A DNA stretch of 64,000 nt from positions 806,001 through 870,000 of the forward strand of contig JABMLP010000018.1 in NCBI GenBank assembly GCA_013176395.1, read 5' to 3'. The position numbers and the translations under genes were made by a program. Shown piece by piece: positions 1 to 11,026 of the stretch. Position 1 is the first letter of the stretch. The number at the start of each line of letters is the position of its first letter. This stretch comes from Venturia oleaginea (Eukaryota > Ascomycota > Dothideomycetes > Venturiales > Venturiaceae). Below the pieces are notes generated by a model. The model had not been told where the DNA came from. It saw only the letters and a list, made by a program, of their open reading frames with translations, and did no database searches.

Positions 1-561
1 CCGGAAAATAATGATGGAGATGTACAAGTGGGATCGCGTTGATTTCGTATAAGTCTAAGCCTTGTCGTATTCTCGGCATTTAGTTCATAACGTTGTTATA
101 CACGAATCATTCTCTTTCTCAACATTTTACTGAGCGACCACCTTTATACCAAGAATGGCGTTACAACAAGGAAGACGCTTACCGTGCTAAGACTTGACAA
201 GCCTTGGAAGAGGAATCCAAAGAGTAGTGTCAATTTGGAGACATAGACAGGGTTAAGTTCGTGAAGATGGATGAAAAGGGGGATGAGATGAGGTTCGATG
301 TCGTCTTTTCAAAAGGACCGATTGACAAACTCACCCAGATAGCGACTTCGTTCTCGTCCATGTCAAATCATGGTTCATTGGTATTAATGAAAGCATTCCG
401 AGATCGAAGGAGAGAGAATGAGATGGATTAGGTGAGAAATCTTGAACCTTAGGAGTCACCCCACGTGACCTTATATCATCAAGCTTATCGATAGCGTCCT
501 CGATGATGTGGAAGATTTCTTTTGGGCGCGACAGCAACAACAACATCCAAAGTATCGCAAG
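1..561. other. Upstream region of HGH1, no secure gene
   Basis: No family was recognised here. A 71-codon ATG frame on the minus strand (546 to 331) starts only 15 bp from the HGH1 start codon and reads like coding sequence (for example EDAIDKLDDI), but no homologue, splice partner or continuation was found. A 54-codon plus-strand frame begins at 267. Both are left uncalled. The stretch probably holds the HGH1 promoter and perhaps remnants of an older divergent gene. Confidence 0.3.
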
Positions 562-1899
562 ATGTCTTCAGAACTGGAAGAGGTGTGTGAGTTCTTTTGA
601 AAAAAATATGAAACAAGCTCACGTTTGCGCAACAGCTGGTCCAATTCCTCACTCATGGAAATACCCAAATACGGCAAATTGGTATGAAAATTGGCTTGCA
701 GAGAAACTTATGGCTACAAATTGACGTTATGTAGCTGTCGAGAACCTAGTCGGATTTTCGACGAGCTCACATCAATCAGTCTTCAAAATAAATGATTTCA
801 AGCCGATAAAAGATTTGAAACTCTTGGTCAGAGACTACGAGGTATATGACTTGGTTTATACGCACATGGGAAGACAGCTAATAAGTTCCCAAGCCAATCT
901 CCAAAAATGCCCTCACCATCCTCATAAATCTCTCAAGCGACCGTGAAGTTCTTCAAAACCTAGCCACAGACGACGCCTTCCTCGAAACCCTCCTCCTCCG
1001 AATAACAGTATGTAAGTCTTCCTCCACACTCAAGCCCAGACAAAAATCCTAACTGCCCCCAAAAGAGCCCCAAAGAACGAAATGCAAACGAAATAGCCAT
1101 GCTCCTAGCCAACCTCGCAAAATCCGACTCCCTAGCAAGAATCCTCACCACAGAGCGCGCCATCCCGAAAGACCTGTCCACATCCAAAAACGCAATGGAC
1201 CAACTAATGGACGTCTTCGTCAAAGGAGCCTCAGGCGCCTACAACGAAAAAGCAGACTACGATTACCTCAGCTACTTCTTCGCCGACATCGCCAAACACG
1301 CCGCCGGAAGAAAATACTTCGTCACACCCCAACCGCACGACAACAACATCATTCCATTAACAAAATTAACGGTATTCACAGAACACTCTTCAGTGATCAG
1401 AAGAAGGGGTGCAGCATCCACGATAAAAAATGTTTGTTTCCATGTCGATGCGCATCCAAGCCTCATGTCTACGGAGGGTGTTAATATCCTCCCTTACATA
1501 ATCCTGCCAATGATGGGACCGGAAGAATACTCCGACGACGATACAGACGGGATGTTAGAAGATCTACAACTCCTCGCTCCGGATAAAGCGCGCGAACCTG
1601 ATTTCGAGATTCTAAAGACGCACTTGGAGACGACGCTTTTGCTTACGTCGACGAGGGAGGGGAGGGATATGTTGAGGGCGATTAAGGTGTATCCCATTAT
1701 TCGGGAGACGCATTTACATGTGGAGGATGAGGGGGTTAGGGAGGCGTGTGATAGGGTTGTGCAGATTATTATGAGTGATGAAGAGGATGAGGCTGCGAAG
1801 GAGAGGGCGGAGAAGGCGAGGTCGGGGTTTGCTGATGTGAAGGAGGTTGACGATGAGGAGGAGGAAGATGAAGACGAGCAGATTGTAGAAGTGCTGTGA
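562..1899 (+). CDS. HGH1: HGH1 family protein (eEF2-folding cochaperone)
   Basis: Five exons: 562-582, 636-681, 735-841, 894-1007 and 1066-1899, giving 373 residues. Introns are 52-58 bp, all GT-AG, and splicing restores one frame. The spliced start reads MSSELEE, LVQFLTHGNTQIRQI, AVENLVGFS, which matches the armadillo-like start of HGH1 proteins. The middle carries KDLKLLVRDYE and ALTILINLSSD, and the rest has the DUF383/DUF384-type repeat region ending in a very acidic tail. In yeast, Hgh1 works with the TRiC chaperonin and Cns1 in folding elongation factor 2 in the cytosol; that role is inferred here by family. The first exon is only 21 nt, so the start at 562 rests on splice phase and N-terminal similarity. 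The longest uninterrupted frame alone would begin at 1099 and lose about 97 residues. Confidence 0.88.
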
Positions 1900-2194
1900 A
1901 TACCCATCGAATGAAACAAGTTGTCCTACACTTGAAGAGTGTCTATATGAAGCCGAAGAAGAATCGTGAATACCTAATACATACTAAAAGTCTTATTATA
2001 TCCAAAGGAGAAAGGGTATCGACCAGCGACCCATGTATCGACCGTAACTCGTACACCCATATCCAATCGTCCGGAGAGATTCGCATTAAAAACTGAACCC
2101 AGAATTCCTACATCGCAAACAAAAATCGTACCATCAAATCATTACAAAAATATCTCGTGCATCATCCACAAACAGCACAACGTAGAGCCCAGCT

Positions 2195-4054
2195 CTACCA
2201 CGGATCATGTCCTTCATTCAACCTATAGATCTCATTATCCTCTGTGACAGCATACACACGCCGTCTCGCGCGTCTAGCGCGCTGTCGTCTCTCACTGTTT
2301 GCAAAGTCATCCTCTTCATCTAAATTTGTGCCGAGTTCTTGTTCCTGCAACTGTCGAGCCAGTACTGCGTCAGCCTCTTCTTGCTCATCGCGGTCTGCAC
2401 GATCGTCTGCAGGTGTTGTCCTTGGTCGTCGATTTCGGGGTCCCATCGTGGCACCGAAATTTGGTTCGAAAAATGTAGGCAGATCGAGAGGATCGAAGGG
2501 GTCATCTCGTGGGTCCCTGAAAGACAGAGGCGGTGGAGGCAGTGCCATGGCGTCCGGAGGTGGAGGAAGGAGGTTGTCAAGACCTCGCATATGAAAATGC
2601 CGATTGTCGCGTCTCCGTTCCGTAGGCGGTGACATAACCCCCGGAAACCTAAAAGGCATCCGAAAATTATCCACATTCAACTCGGGCGGCAAGTTGAACC
2701 AGGGACAATCACAAGTTTTCCACTTCTTCGCGCAAACCATGCAGAACTCGGCTTTGCAGCGGCAGCGCATATGGTTGCATCCTTCAGCCAACTGTACCAT
2801 TTCCCGACAATTGTAACAGCGTTTCCACCCTTGCTCTTTGCCGAGTTCAAGTACTCGCTTTGTAGCCTCGTCATTGTCGCATTCGCGTCTTCCGTGCCAT
2901 TTCATATTGCATTTCTTGCAGACTTCCATCTTGCATTCTTTGCATTTGCCGATTTCGCGCCCAGTCATTTTGTCCTTGCCAATGTACTTTGGTTTAATCC
3001 AGATGCCACAGCCTTTCCTAGGACAATATAGACGATTCTTGGTGGCGTACTCGGCGAATTTCCTGTTCCAAAGAATCTTGAACTTGACGTCGAATAGCTT
3101 TTCGACGTGATCCAGAGGTATCTCTTTCTCTGTACAGCACCGCGGTGGCATGAGTTGTGGGTCAGTCGTAGACAGTGTGAAAACACGCTTGAGACATGAG
3201 TGACACATGCGATGCTTACATTCCAGCTTTGCTGCTCTTCGCGCGGGAACATCGTCGAGACACGTTATACACTCGACCCTAACGGGAGGCGAGGTAGGTG
3301 GTGGAGAGGCAAAGAGGGATATCGAGCGCGATGGAGGCTTGCGCTGCTTCTGTGGAGTAGTCGAGATAGAACCTGTCGATCTCTTGCTGAAGACGGAGGG
3401 CGCTCTCGTGGACTCTGCGATGGACGGCGTCCTTGACTTTGCCTGCGCTTCTGGCGAATGAATCGAAGCAGCCTTCCCTTTGATATCCGTTGTACTCCGT
3501 CTTCGCACCGTCGACACTCTCTTCGTTCTGGGAAGAAACAGCGCTTCAAGAATCCCAGGCTGAGGTCCTGGTCGTCGCTTGGTTGTCGAGGTCTTTGAGC
3601 GAATGCTGGCAGTATCAGGCACTCGGATGTCTTTCTCATGTGCTCCACCTCTCAAGGCCTTCTGTCTTTTCTGTACTTGCACCAGATCATGTTGCGGTAT
3701 TTCTACACACTGTAATTCATGCTCGGGACATGGCGCATCTTTCTCGGCCTCGCTTTCTTCATGCTCGGGACATGGTGCGTCTTTGTCGGCCTCGCTTTCT
3801 TCGTCCTCGGACGTCGAAGTTGAGGCTAACGAGCCTTCCTCCTCATCCTCTTTACTTTGCGCCTCAGTCTTACTTACACCACTTGCTTCCTCATCGATCT
3901 GTTTGAGAATACGACTATACGGACAGTCGTTGACAGAGACGGAGGGACGGACCAGCCATGAGGCTGACTGCATTGCTGGCTCGATACAGCTTCGGTGGCC
4001 GTTGTGTTTGCCTTCGCGCGCAAAGCGATGCGCCTTGTATACCAAACTGGCCAA
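2195..4054 (-). CDS. RBR (RING-IBR-RING2) E3 ubiquitin ligase
   Basis: A single uninterrupted frame of 619 residues. Residues 1-258 are low complexity (acidic, then Ser/Arg/Pro rich). RING1 begins near 261 (CITC, then CKHRMCHSC). An in-between-RING domain follows at about 325-393 (CPRKGCG, CKECKMEVCKKC). RING2 spans about 413-450 (CYNC, GCNHMRCRC, FCMVC). In RBR ligases the Cys in the GCNHM motif accepts ubiquitin as a thioester; that is Cys426 here. The family transfers ubiquitin from an E2 through this Cys; the substrate is unknown. The C-terminus (about 450-619) is Pro-rich, then Arg/Glu rich and possibly helical. A 14-residue unit is duplicated near residues 87-113. It converges with HGH1, 295 bp apart. 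The ATG at 4054 is the first in frame; an upstream exon cannot be excluded. Confidence 0.85.
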   Translation of the reverse strand: MASLVYKAHRFAREGKHNGHRSCIEPAMQSASWLVRPSVSVNDCPYSRILKQIDEEASGVSKTEAQSKEDEEEGSLASTSTSEDEESEADKDAPCPEHEESEAEKDAPCPEHELQCVEIPQHDLVQVQKRQKALRGGAHEKDIRVPDTASIRSKTSTTKRRPGPQPGILEALFLPRTKRVSTVRRRSTTDIKGKAASIHSPEAQAKSRTPSIAESTRAPSVFSKRSTGSISTTPQKQRKPPSRSISLFASPPPTSPPVRVECITCLDDVPARRAAKLECKHRMCHSCLKRVFTLSTTDPQLMPPRCCTEKEIPLDHVEKLFDVKFKILWNRKFAEYATKNRLYCPRKGCGIWIKPKYIGKDKMTGREIGKCKECKMEVCKKCNMKWHGRRECDNDEATKRVLELGKEQGWKRCYNCREMVQLAEGCNHMRCRCKAEFCMVCAKKWKTCDCPWFNLPPELNVDNFRMPFRFPGVMSPPTERRRDNRHFHMRGLDNLLPPPPDAMALPPPPLSFRDPRDDPFDPLDLPTFFEPNFGATMGPRNRRPRTTPADDRADRDEQEEADAVLARQLQEQELGTNLDEEDDFANSERRQRARRARRRVYAVTEDNEIYRLNEGHDPW

Positions 4055-5060
4055 AAACGTGTCGTAGTATCTCCACTTGTTTGGCCGTCAAATGGATCCA
4101 GCTATTGGTATGTGTAGGCGCTCAGCTGCGGGGAGAGGTGGGAGATGGCGAAGGACCTGCATTTTGGTGCAGATGCTGAGACAGGCTGCTTATAAACGTA
4201 GGAAACATAGTGGCCAATCCCACGATGCTGAACAGTGACAAGCAGTGGAAGAACGCAGACGTTCACAAAGATGTGATAGCATCCAACAACATCATCGACA
4301 GAAGACGACATCACTCCCGCCTGCATACATAGTACATGTAGATCCCACAGCCGACGCGCTACATCACCATCCGGGGTCTTTCTCTGTCTCGCCCCTACAC
4401 ACCTCCTAGCAACAACTCTATGCATCATTTCCTGTCTTCGCCGTCTGGACGTAAAATACTATGACACATATTTTTCAAAGCCCCTCTATCCAGGGGTCGA
4501 AGAGGCCGCCTGTTCAATCAACCCAATACATCTCGGACCGAGTCCAATCAACGTCTCATTTCTCAAATTAAATCCAGCCCTTCATCTTGGAAGTGCAATT
4601 TTTTTTAATATCTAGATCGAGTGGGAAGGAATTTGATTAGCCAGAGACTTGGCGATGGTAGTCTCGAGCTGCAGATGATGGGCTGACATGGATGGAATCA
4701 AAGATGCAGAAAGATCAAGCTGCATCTTTCACGATAGGTCTTGAATCAACGTCTCATACACTACCTGGGAATCTGAGCGCCCCAATTTGAAGGCTGAATT
4801 TTATATCCCACTTGAAGATTGGTATCGATAAATTTCCAGCAGCTTCTTCAAATCAGATTGCTAGAGATTCATCGATTTCAATCCCAAGTTAGGCACCACA
4901 ATCGAATCGGCGGTTTCAGTTGTTGGAGGGACATCCACGTCATAGACCTGAGAACGATATTCCTTGAGTGTGGATACGTAGCATGCCGATCAATGGGGGA
5001 CGACAAATCTAATTATGTGCATTAGACTGCAAACAGCAGTGACACAGATGCCTATAACCT
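4055..5060. other. Intergenic, holds one palindromic element
   Basis: A 108-codon minus-strand frame (4428 to 4102) has no recognisable content and is probably chance. The segment includes the promoter of the RBR gene and the 3' flank of the GDSL gene. The only structured feature seen is the palindrome at 4810-4889, listed separately. Confidence 0.5.
4810..4889. repeat. Palindromic hairpin element, copy 1
   Basis: The left arm, ending at 4840, contains ATCGATAAATTTCCAGC (4824-4840). The right arm (4860-4889) is its inverse, with the core at 4860-4876. The 17-nt cores pair at 14 positions, and the three differences are all transitions. Outside the core the pairing continues through ACTTG and GATTG blocks, so each arm is about 30 nt with one single-base gap. 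The loop is 19 nt. This is the most extensively paired of four related copies in the window. No ORF is present and its function is unknown. Confidence 0.75.
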
Positions 5061-6473
5061 CTAATCAGACCATTTCACTCCCTTCCTCCACTTCTCAAAT
5101 ATGCCAACAGGAAACTCGTCCGCCATTTTTTGGTACCCCCTTACACTCGGATGTATAGAATCCCCACTACTTAACTCCAGCTTCAATCGACTCGGAAACA
5201 TCGGATCTTTCACTATTGCATCAAAATCGACCACGGCATCAAACACGCCACTTTCCCTGATCCACGTGTTAACTTTGACACGCGTGTCTTCGCGCTCAAG
5301 TGTCGAGTACGGATGTTTCTTGGAATATTCAGGGGGGGAAGAGAACGGCGTGATTGTCGCTCCAAAAACGGGTATACCAAAAGAGTGAATGCGTGTAACG
5401 ATTTGCTTGTAAGCTTGTATAAGGGAGGTGTAGACGGCGTCTTGGCCAGTGGTGTTTGAGGGCGCTCTACCAATGTCATTAACGCCTTCAAAGACCATGG
5501 CGTATTTGACACCCGGGTGGGCTAGAAGATCACGATCGATTCGAGACAGGGCATTAGGTCCTACCCCATCGGTAAGGATACGATTACCCCCTGCGGCCAG
5601 ATTTGCTACGGCGATGGTACTGGTTGCTGGGTTCTTTTGCAGACGCGCAAATAGGAGATCAGGCCAGCGATTATTCTTGTTGTCCTTGGAACCACGGCCG
5701 TCAGTTATGCTGTCGCCGATAATGACGAAACTGCCGTATGAAGACGGGGCCCAGGCTTCAATGCTTGAGAGAAAGTACCAGTGGGCGGCGCTCTGGGTAA
5801 GAGGATCAGAGATGGAAAGACTGGCAGCGTCGACAGCGTTGCCGAATTGCCACCAGCTTGTTACGCGGCTCCCTGGGTGGCTGGTGATGGAGTATGTTGA
5901 TTGACCGTCTTTGAGGTAGATTGTGACTGTGATGATGCTCTGCGCCTCGATTTTGAAGTTCAGGGGATCGGACAACACGAGGGCGCCCTTCGGTATCGAA
6001 ATGGATTCACTGGCCGAAAATGTGACGTATTGTACCGTGTCAGGTTGAATCTGATGGATGCCAGCAGTGTCGCTCTTGGGAAACGCAATAGTTACGGCAG
6101 TAATGGGCAGGCTGGTGATTCCGAATGCGTTCGAGATCTTCAAGCGGATCTGTGAAGCACCAACAGACACCTTCAGAGTTTGGCGTATTGTAGAATTGAG
6201 AAACACGAGACCAGTCTGATTCTGCGACATGAATCAGCAATTGACCCATAAAATCATGGAATGGCTCTTGGAACGTACGAATGGTACAGGAGGGAGGTTT
6301 GTAGGTTCCGTGAGTTGTGGCATAGAAGCCCAAGTATCGACCCAATGGCCATTAGATGGATCTGATCGAATAGCTCGATTCCTGGCAACCACTTCAGCGC
6401 TATCATCGCGAGTGGCGAGAAGCGTCAAGGTGGCCCATCCAATCAGCAATACATCTCTCAGAGAGACCACCAT
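5061..6473 (-). CDS. Secreted GDSL/SGNH-hydrolase esterase
   Basis: Two exons, 6473-6279 and 6221-5061, give 451 residues; the 57-bp intron is phase 0 (GTACGT...GCAG). The N-terminus starts MVVSLRDVLLIGWATLTLLA, a likely signal peptide. Block I with the nucleophile Ser is GDSITDG, block II Gly is in NLAAGGNRIL, block III is EGVNDIG, and the Asp-His pair lies in DSIHPS near the C-terminus. This set defines the SGNH hydrolase fold, closest in layout to the XynE-like bacterial/fungal branch that includes carbohydrate esterases. The substrate cannot be read from sequence; acetyl or acyl groups on polysaccharide are plausible given secretion. Length and motif order look complete. Confidence 0.85.
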
Positions 6474-7692
6474 GATTATCTTGACGATTTAGGCAGTTGA
6501 CTGTGGAAGCGCCATGATTCATATAACAGCTGGACCCCGGGCACTGCGGTAGGGTCTAGCCCGAAGACCGATATAGTTCATTTGATGTATTGCCGGTGAA
6601 TTGAACACCCTTGGACCTCTTAAGGAAAAGAGACTGTTATAGTTGTGATTCAGCTTGGATCTGTGGGCCTATTAGTCGATAAATATGTGAACAAGATAGA
6701 ATTGCCGCTGAATGACATGAACCAATGGCTTCATGGTGTATCCCGACTGTAACCTCGGTGAACGTTTGATGATGTTTGATGAGGTGCTCGATGGAGACAG
6801 GATACCGTGGATGCCTCAGGCTTTTAATGCACGGTCTACTGCAATTTCTCCTCTCCCTTTCTTTCCCAAACAGACGGGATCAAGACTGCCGACCGACTGA
6901 ACCATACAGGCGAAGCTCCACATCATTGAGTGACGGATACTACATCGAAGAGCATGAGATTCGCATACCAACAAGAAGACTTCATTCTTTCGAATTTAGA
7001 CATAATCCAGTCGCAAAGATGCACCGGCTGCCAACTGAGCTACTCCATACTATTTTCCCCTGTCTCTTTCTATCAAGATCGATCAATAGATTTGTAGTAC
7101 TTTGGATTTGTCCTCAGGGTGTTGGAGAACTACAGGAAAACTGTCGGTCAATCAAAGGAGCGGGAAGAGGGGGTGGATCGACGAACCTACTTTCATGGAC
7201 AGGTGGTAGGTGAACATGCAACTTGAATCTCATTGCTCACAATATTCTGGAAATCGTACTCTTGATACGTTTTCTTCCAGCAGAGAATAGCTCCAACCAC
7301 TCAGGCATGCAGTGCCACGGATTTGGGGTTTTATTTTTAGTGTTAGTTTTCTCCACGTGAGCTTTTCTTCAGTCATTTGAATTCCAGCCTATCTATATTA
7401 TTATTTATACTTCAATCATTCGAATCATTCGAACTCAAAGACAACCCGTGACTACTGATGACGGAGAAAGAAGATGGGAGACTTCGGTACACTACGGCTG
7501 TCAAAGTCACCATTACCGCCAATACCCAATTGATCCCCACAGACGTAGCCACAGCTCCAAAATCCAAATAGACTTTCGCACCGGCCGATCTGTCGCAACA
7601 TCGCTCTGGCATCTGTCCTGGAGTTGTACTTAACTCAAAGGCGGTCAGGATTTTCTTCCGTCTTATAGCGCCAGATACTTGAACATCGCAAA
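6474..7692. other. Intergenic with an F-box-like fragment
   Basis: A plus-strand frame from 6776 to 7213 contains HRLPTELLHTIFPCL near 7022-7066, which resembles the opening helix of an F-box. The rest of the frame has no matching repeats, the fragment is not followed by a longer frame, and no splice partner was found. It may be a relic related to the F-box-like genes that follow. The rest of the stretch looks non-coding and presumably holds the promoters of the neighbours. Confidence 0.3.
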
Positions 7693-8891
7693 TTGCACTA
7701 CGACTCATTTTCGCAAGCAAACTCGACACCGATAATCGCAGACTCCTCGTCAAAGACCTCATCAATTAATAACGACAAGAAGACGATTATGGAGTCGCTA
7801 GATCCCAGTTTTTGCATGGCTCAATTAAAACTCGATAACAAATTCCCAGAATTGAACGAGAAAGCAAAAGACTTCGAGGCCAACAAAGTGTCGAACACAG
7901 AGTTATCTCCAACATGCCCAAAAGATTCAACACTTACCTCGACCCAACCGCATTTCTTGGCCCTGCCTACCGAGATCCAGGACCAGATTTACGGATATGT
8001 AGTCGCACCTGCCTCAGGAGTAATTGATCTAAAGACACCCGCCGGAAAGCCTAGTCTCGCTCTCACCCTCGTCATGAAACAGATCCGCGAGGAAACACTC
8101 TATCTCCTCTCCAACGACATACCCCTCGACCTAGACTTCTGGAACTATGCCCAACGAAAGCAAAACATACCAAAGTTGGCCCATGCCAAGAGCCGTAGGA
8201 TCTTCGATCAAATAATGTGGGAAAAATTTCTCGAGTACACTAGGATCAGAGGCCGAGAACTCTGGGAAAGATACCTCAAACCCCCTGCATCTAAGATACC
8301 GGACCTGCACTTGCCTCTTCACGATGAAAACCATCCAATCAATGCAGACGCGGGTCTCGTAGCCCGATTCCGCGACACCACCATCCACATCTCCATCGAC
8401 TAAGACTTCTTTCGAAATCCCGCCTTGAAAAAAGAGATGGCGAGGTGGTTACAACACCTATGGGCCTCAATGCCCTCTGGATGTCGCCAGCAGCGTCGTC
8501 TTGTGCTGAACTGGAGATCCACTACCATGAGGAACGAAGCTTCGGAGATGATTGGTATTGGCTTCGAAATAGACATCAGCGGGGAAGTCTAGTTGAGTGA
8601 GTGGTTGTGGAGTGCTTCCGGAATCTTTTCTTTACGTGGCGTGATTGCCATGTTGCTATCGATCGGATGATGAGGAAATTGGGTAAAGGACCTGCTGGTG
8701 TTGAGGTTGGCGTGGGGAATGTTTGTGAGATTGATGGGTTTCGGTTTGAGTATGAAGGATATAGAAAGTTTATTAAGGGTCGGTTTGTTGATATGGAGTT
8801 TGATGATGAGTCGTGCTCTGGTGTTGATGGTGGCACGTTTACCTTTTTCGAATGGGAGTTGAAGAATTTGAAGTGCAATTATAGGCGATAG
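7693..8891 (+). pseudogene. Broken F-box-like paralogue of the 10596-9298 gene
   Basis: The first frame (7693-8403) encodes 236 residues, including LALPTEIQDQIYGYVVAP, an F-box-like start typical of fungal proteins. It aligns along its length with the intact minus-strand gene at 10596-9298 (shared pattern LPxEIxxxIxGYVxxPxxGxIDLxxPxGxPxxAL). It stops at TAA 8401 in the middle of the region that matches TIHF in the paralogue. Downstream sequence keeps paralogue-like content in the same frame (LVLNW, 8401-8590), then meets TAG, and the C-terminal match (FFTWRD, IDGFRFEYEG) continues in a different frame at 8601-8891. Two stops and one frame change argue for a decayed gene. A truncated but expressed protein, or sequencing errors, remain possible. 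Confidence 0.6.
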
Positions 8892-9297
8892 GTGAATGGG
8901 TGGGATTTGGACGAGGGGGATTGTGGCGCAAGTTTGGAAATGGTACCAGGCTTACTACACTATGAGTAAATTTAGTGAGACCAATTCCATAGCCTCCTTT
9001 GGTTCTTTCGATGCGTCGATGATATATTGCCGTGTCAGAATTAAAATGTCACACCAATGTCTTCTGAATATTCTTAGCCTGTTTGGTTAGGTATAGTACA
9101 AACTGCTGCTTCAATCAATACGCATCGTCATCTCACTATCTCATGTGTGCCGTTCGTGGATTATACCTCTCAGAATGTAATTTTAGATCTGTATTGTTGA
9201 GATAGTTTCTCCGTGCTTGTCGACCTGGACATTAGATTGACATTTCACTTCGCGAATTGCACCCCCCTTTTTCATTGCCCCTCCCAAATCCACCAAC
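8892..9297. other. Intergenic between convergent F-box-like paralogues
   Basis: No supported gene. This is the 3' flank of both the broken plus-strand paralogue and the intact minus-strand paralogue. The small frames present lack any recognisable content. Confidence 0.5.
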
Positions 9298-10596
9298 TCA
9301 ACCCGTCTTCCACAGGCAATCGAACTCGACTAGCTTTGTGCGAAGGAACTTGAACGATACACTCTCTACTGGTGGTCCGCACCTATCTGCTGGCGCCACA
9401 TCGATGACAATACCTTTCACTACATCTTCCTCCTCGACTTCCTCGTACTCGATTCTGAAATCGTCCACTACAGGATTGGGCTTCGAAACGACACGAAGAT
9501 TTGGCCTGACATCTTCTATAGTCTGTGCGATAGCTTCGAAGCCTCCGAGACTGTCTCTCCAGGTGCAAATCAGATCCTTGTAACCTTCCTCCACAGCCTC
9601 CCGATCCATAGTGAACCGATCCTCTCTGAGGCTGGCCCACCGACACTTGCCACTCACGTAGACGATTTTCCAGTCCAAGACAATGGTCTGAGATGTTGAG
9701 TGGGAAACATAGCCTTCACGAAAAGCACTTGCGAGATTGTCCATGCACGTTTTGAAATATGGCCACTCGTGCGAGATATAGTATTCGACAAGTTGGTCTA
9801 CACGACCTGATCTACAGTAAGAATGACCTTGGAAAATATTTCCAGGGACATCAAAATGTATCGTCAGGTTGCAAAATCCGGTGAGAAGTTGAGAGTCCAT
9901 ACCGACGGCGTAATCTCCATATTCGGTAGCCAAACTTTGCAGCATTCTTTCTCTTGTTGAATTCCATTGCTTGTGATACATGATCTTATCATCAAAGCAG
10001 CTCAAGTCGTCTGGTCGATACAGCTTTCTGGCCTCGTCATAAGTGCTTTGCCATCGTGTATAGTCCCAGAACCAGATGCACAGCTCAATGTCATGATGAA
10101 GAATGTGCATCACCTCAGCACATATCTCGTGATTGACTTGAGCTAGTGCAATATCTGGGCGTCCACGAGGATTCTGAAGATCGATCTTTCCGGTCGAAGG
10201 AGTGATCACGTACCCCCAAATTTCGTACCGAAGTTCGATCGGCAAGGAAAGAAGTCCTGAACGTATGGAGCCAGCGGTATTTCTTGAGGAGTTTTGTGAT
10301 TGTTGAGACGAAAATGTAGCTTCAAAAGAATTACGAGGATCTTTGGAAGATGGCATCCCAAATCCATCTGACCAGGGCTTCTTCTTGCGTTTCGTCACGA
10401 CTGGCTTGTTGAGATCTCGATGAGCAGACAAGAGACCTTCAAAGGCTGTTTGAGAGGCTTGAAACGTCGCTTTCATTTCAGAGAGAGCGTTGATTCCATT
10501 GGACATTTTGGATAGATCTGAAGGTTCGAAGTCGTGAATGATTGATGACAGGATATGGAAGCTAGCGTTGACCGCTTCGTACGAGGGATCCGACAT
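9298..10596 (-). CDS. F-box-like protein of unknown target
   Basis: A single-exon frame of 432 residues. At about residues 115-140 it has LLSLPIELRYEIWGYVITPS, the F-box-like start common in fungal proteins, followed by an ALAQVNHEICAEVMHIL segment typical of these families. The remaining C-terminal part has no recognised repeat. F-box proteins bind Skp1 and bring substrates to SCF ubiquitin ligases; whether this divergent version does so is inference. It is the intact relative of the broken gene at 7693-8891 and lies tail to tail with it, which suggests an inverted local duplication. No signal peptide or membrane segment was seen. Confidence 0.65.
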   Translation of the reverse strand: MSDPSYEAVNASFHILSSIIHDFEPSDLSKMSNGINALSEMKATFQASQTAFEGLLSAHRDLNKPVVTKRKKKPWSDGFGMPSSKDPRNSFEATFSSQQSQNSSRNTAGSIRSGLLSLPIELRYEIWGYVITPSTGKIDLQNPRGRPDIALAQVNHEICAEVMHILHHDIELCIWFWDYTRWQSTYDEARKLYRPDDLSCFDDKIMYHKQWNSTRERMLQSLATEYGDYAVGMDSQLLTGFCNLTIHFDVPGNIFQGHSYCRSGRVDQLVEYYISHEWPYFKTCMDNLASAFREGYVSHSTSQTIVLDWKIVYVSGKCRWASLREDRFTMDREAVEEGYKDLICTWRDSLGGFEAIAQTIEDVRPNLRVVSKPNPVVDDFRIEYEEVEEEDVVKGIVIDVAPADRCGPPVESVSFKFLRTKLVEFDCLWKTG

Positions 10597-10879
10597 GGTG
10601 AAGAACGGCGCTTGGCGGAAAAGATGAGTGTGTCGATTTGTTACAAAAGTAAGGAGAAAGCTGTGACTTGAAACGTTGGTGATAACAATAACGGAGGCAA
10701 ATGATCAGGTAGGCATTGTCTTCATCGTGAACGCAAGCCCATGGCGGATTTGGACTCCAGCGAAAGCCCAGACGTGGGAGATGTGGAGTTGTTGAGGAGA
10801 AGAAGAGGAGTCGAGGTGAGAAGTTGAAAGAGACAAAAGTCATGAAAAGACCCACTTTGACGTAATCATGAAATTACAT

Positions 10880-11026
10880 TCAGGCAGAAAAACCCTTAAT
10901 TCGTGACTTCCCAATCAGGACATCGCTCAGGGTCCATGGTGTCGCAAATGAAGTTGGATCACCTTGAACAATCCGAATGAGATCCTTCATTTCTGTGAAG
11001 CTTGTTTCCCAGATGTCGTACACCAT
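10880..11026 (-). other. Short coding-like frame, possible exon
   Basis: A 48-codon frame from an ATG at 11026 reads MVYDIWETSFTEMKDLIRIV and ends at TGA 10880. The frame stays open about 18 codons upstream of that ATG. Its amino-acid composition is protein-like, but the family was not recognised and no upstream exon could be joined with confidence. It could be the last exon of a small gene between the F-box-like gene and the Cys-rich gene, or a remnant. Confidence 0.25.

Noticed and set aside
485..505. A stretch around AAGCTTATCGATAG that resembles a cloning-vector polylinker
   Set aside because: Similarity stops within about 20 bases and flanks do not match; the other strand reads as ordinary protein-like codons, so contamination is not supported.
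1494..1919. A 141-codon Ser-rich minus-strand frame
   Set aside because: Antisense of the acidic HGH1 tail; Glu/Asp codons read as Ser/Leu on the other strand.
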